Below are positions 8,454-10,374 of a stretch of DNA of 10,374 nucleotides, in pieces. How positions within the stretch are numbered: the first letter of the stretch is position 1; every line of letters begins with the position of its first letter. Both the position numbers and the translations under genes were made by a program. Below the pieces are notes generated by a model. That model searched no databases, was not told the origin of the DNA, and saw nothing but the letters and a program-made list of their open reading frames with translations. Source of the stretch: Anaerolineales bacterium (GTDB lineage: Bacteria > Chloroflexota > Anaerolineae > 4572-78 > J111); the NCBI GenBank assembly GCA_012032575.1, contig JAAUSP010000243.1, positions 1 through 10,374 on the forward strand, read 5' to 3'.

Positions 8454-9662
8454 GTGACCGAACAAGCCATCCTTGATTCAGCCACCCTGACCGAGACGTC
8501 GCGAGGCGGCTTGCTGCTGGTGGTTGATGACAACGAAATGAATCGCGACATGCTGTCGCGCCGGTTATTGCGCCAGGGCCACCAGATTGAAATGGCCACC
8601 AACGGCCGCGAAGCCCTGGCCATAATTACCGCTCACAAATTTGATTTGGTGCTGCTCGACATCATGATGCCGGAGATGAATGGGTATGAAGTGCTCGAAC
8701 ACATCAAAACCGACCCGCTGTTGCGGCATATCCCGGTGATTATGATTACCGCCGTGGACGAAATCGAGAGCGTGGTCCGCTGCATCGAGTTGGGAGCCGA
8801 CGACTATCTGCCCAAACCGTTCAACCCGGTTTTGTTAAAAGCGCGGATCAATGCCTCACTGGAAAAAAAGTGGCTGCGCGATCAGCAAGTGGCCTACACC
8901 CTCCAGCTCGATCTGGAGAACCGCCGCAAATCGGACGAGTTGGAACAGGCCCGCCAGATCCAGCTTTCGATGCTGCCGGCAGCGCCGCCGCAAGTTTCTT
9001 TCCTGGAGATTACCGCCCAACAAAAAACCGCCTCCGAAGTGGGCGGTGATTACTACGATTTTTTCCCCCAGCCCAACGGCAAATTGTTTATCGCTATCGG
9101 CGATGCCACCGGCCACGGCGTCGGCTCCGGCTTGATGGTGGCCATGACCAAAGCCTCGCTGCTGGCCACCGAAGAAGCGGAATTAACCGATCTGGTCACA
9201 AAAATCAACCAGGTGCTTACCCGGATTGACCTGGGCCGGCAGCTTAATATGTCACTGACGGTGCTGGAGGTTTTACCGCCCGAAAACGGCAGCATTACGG
9301 TGCGGGCCAGCGGCGGCGGCATCCCGCCCATTTATGTGCTGCGCCCCGGCGGTGTAGTTGAAGAGGTGATGATTTCTGGCCTGCCCCTGGGGGTAACCGA
9401 AGAAGCCCATTACGGCCTGACCGAGTTTACCCTGCATCCCGCCGATACCATGCTGCTGATGTCCGACGGGTTGCCCGAAACCTTTAATGACCGGCGCGAA
9501 CTGCTTGGCTTTAAGCAGCTCAAGAAAGCCCTGCGCGGGTTTGATGTGACCCGCTTAAGCGCCCAACAGATTTTAGAAGGCGTCATGGCCATCGGCGATA
9601 CCTGGGCTGCCGGCTACCCCCTCCAGGATGATGTCACCCTGGTGACGGTGAAGGTCAGATAA
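8454..9662 (+). CDS. Response regulator with PP2C/SpoIIE-type Ser/Thr phosphatase domain (RsbU-like)
   Basis: A 402-residue output protein. GTG 8454 is chosen because an in-frame TGA at 8448-8450 lies immediately upstream and the REC begins about 15 residues in. REC ~17-135 has acidic DDN, phospho-Asp69 in LDIMMPEMNG and Lys121 in LPKPF. A helical linker with the ELEQARQIQLSMLP motif follows, as in RsbU-family phosphatases. The PP2C domain ~195-400 has the expected metal-binding acidic motifs: GGDYYD, GDATGHG, MSDG and QDD near the C-terminus, so it looks active. Such proteins usually dephosphorylate STAS anti-anti-sigma factors in partner-switching control of sigma factors. That target is family knowledge, and no STAS or anti-sigma gene is in this window. 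It is the only output domain of the gene run. Confidence 0.94.
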   Translation: MTEQAILDSATLTETSRGGLLLVVDDNEMNRDMLSRRLLRQGHQIEMATNGREALAIITAHKFDLVLLDIMMPEMNGYEVLEHIKTDPLLRHIPVIMITAVDEIESVVRCIELGADDYLPKPFNPVLLKARINASLEKKWLRDQQVAYTLQLDLENRRKSDELEQARQIQLSMLPAAPPQVSFLEITAQQKTASEVGGDYYDFFPQPNGKLFIAIGDATGHGVGSGLMVAMTKASLLATEEAELTDLVTKINQVLTRIDLGRQLNMSLTVLEVLPPENGSITVRASGGGIPPIYVLRPGGVVEEVMISGLPLGVTEEAHYGLTEFTLHPADTMLLMSDGLPETFNDRRELLGFKQLKKALRGFDVTRLSAQQILEGVMAIGDTWAAGYPLQDDVTLVTVKVR

Positions 9663-9703
9663 CATCGTGGTGCGTGTTGTGTTGGCGCTGCATCGGCCTC
9701 GAA

Positions 9704-9732
9704 GATTTCTCCCTGCGGTCGAAATGACATGG
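9704..9732. repeat. Single arm of the intergenic palindromic repeat
   Basis: gatttctccc, three differing bases, then ggtcgaaatgacatgg: 26 of 29 bases equal 6219-6247 in the palindrome between the second and third kinases. No matching opposite arm is visible in 9663-9703 or beyond. It lies between the convergent phosphatase gene and the - strand gene. No convincing terminator was seen in this 81-base gap. Confidence 0.65.
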
Positions 9733-9743
9733 CTGAGTAGTTT

Positions 9744-10374
9744 CTACTTTCTTATTTCTAATTGACTCACCTCCAACCACTGCTCCCCCGGCCCATCGAG
9801 CAGGCCGTAGTTAAATTTTCCCCACGGCGTTGCCACCATAAATTGATTGTCCAGCCACAGCACAAAACCTAATGGCCCACGCGGCGGGGTGGCGCAGTCC
9901 AGAATCGTTTGACCGTCCACGGCGAAGCGGGCGGTTTTTGGCTGCCAGTCGAGGGTGTAGGTATGCCATTCGGTCATGGCCGCCGGCACTTCGGCCTCGC
10001 TGACATGGATGGCTTTCTGGCCGATGGGCCACAAGGCGCGGTACAGTGGGCCAATATTCATCAGCGGCACGGCCGCGGGCGCAGTGGGCAGCAGGGCGAA
10101 AAAGGGCCAGCGGAGGGCGTCGAGGGTGGCAGCTTTCCAGCCGCAGCCGGGGATGTGCCGGTCGAGCTTCATGTTGGATGGGGGTGAACTGTAAAAAAAC
10201 CAGATCACGCGGGGCAGCGCCGGCCAGCGCCAGCCGGTCATCATAAACGGATCGTTCCAGAAGCCGAAGCCGGCGGTGCCTTTTAGCTCTCCCGCCGGAT
10301 GGGAGAAACGCGCCCCGCACCGTCATCTGCACGGGCGGTCGCCACGAAAAGTCGCGCCGGGCCAGGGTTTGGTA
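9744..10374 (-). CDS. Concanavalin A-like (GH16-type fold) protein, C-terminal part, with apparent frameshift
   Basis: The last ~209 codons of a - strand gene whose start lies beyond the right edge. The motif EWHTYTLDWQ...FAVDGQTIL and the following GFVLWLDNQ are typical of the second half of family-16 glycoside hydrolase/LamG-type beta-sandwich proteins. The upstream part (RRDFSWRPPVQMTVR) is in another frame from GTAGFGFWNDPFMMTGW. The two join as TVRARFSHPAGELKGTAGF if one C is removed from the cccc run at 10313-10316 (+ strand), giving exactly 209 codons to the edge. No catalytic ExDxxE motif of GH16 is present where it would be expected before the WHTY motif, so a non-catalytic sugar- or surface-binding role is possible. 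It ends at the stop 9744-9746, convergent with the phosphatase gene and apparently unrelated to the signalling cluster. Confidence 0.7.

Noticed and set aside
9909..10246. Plus-strand open frames under the minus-strand gene
   Set aside because: They are Gly/Arg/Ala-rich shadow frames with no family motif; the minus-strand reading has recognisable beta-sandwich motifs.
1..10374. CRISPR arrays, tRNA/rRNA genes, transposases
   Set aside because: No regularly spaced repeats, RNA gene signatures or transposase motifs were seen.

Overview
The window holds a dense run of signal-transduction genes on the + strand (about 1-9662) and the C-terminal part of an unrelated gene on the - strand (9744 to the right edge). 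Base composition is moderately GC-rich. The multi-sensor PAS/GAF hybrid kinases with tandem receivers, RsbU-type phosphatase, low-complexity inserts and a dispersed GTCATTTCGA...GAGAAATC palindrome suggest an environmental, large-genome bacterium. Chloroflexota (Anaerolineae-like) is my best guess and a cyanobacterium-like genome is the alternative. This is inference from style; no marker gene is present.

Layout: (1) 1-2859, 5'-truncated hybrid histidine kinase, PAS-GAF-PAS-HisKA-HATPase-REC-REC. (2) Intergenic 2860-2977 with a good rho-independent terminator. (3) 2978-6149, membrane-bound hybrid kinase, TM-extracytoplasmic helical sensor-TM-HAMP-PAS-HisKA-HATPase-REC-REC, broken into pieces by two apparent single-base deletions. 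(4) Intergenic 6150-6270, occupied mostly by an 83-bp imperfect palindrome. (5) 6271-7989, soluble kinase GAF-PAS-HisKA-HATPase without its own receiver. (6) 8018-8403, stand-alone receiver, also broken by a one-base deletion. (7) 8454-9662, receiver fused to a PP2C/SpoIIE-type phosphatase. (8) Intergenic 9663-9743 with a single arm of the same palindrome. (9) complement of 9744-10374, partial concanavalin A-like (GH16-type) protein with an apparent one-base insertion.

How it may work together: three kinases with different inputs (soluble PAS/GAF, membrane sensor, soluble GAF/PAS) share closely related transmitter modules. They are followed by a free receiver and one receiver-phosphatase. No DNA-binding output domain is encoded here, so the likely output is Ser/Thr-phosphatase activity of the last gene, for example on an anti-anti-sigma (STAS) protein encoded elsewhere. 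That link is inferred.

Two observations stand out. All three kinases carry a different low-complexity, repeat-like peptide insert at the same place in the ATP-binding domain, between the N box and the G1 box. Four apparent single-base indels, mostly in short homopolymers, interrupt otherwise well-conserved genes, which points to sequencing error at least as much as to gene decay.
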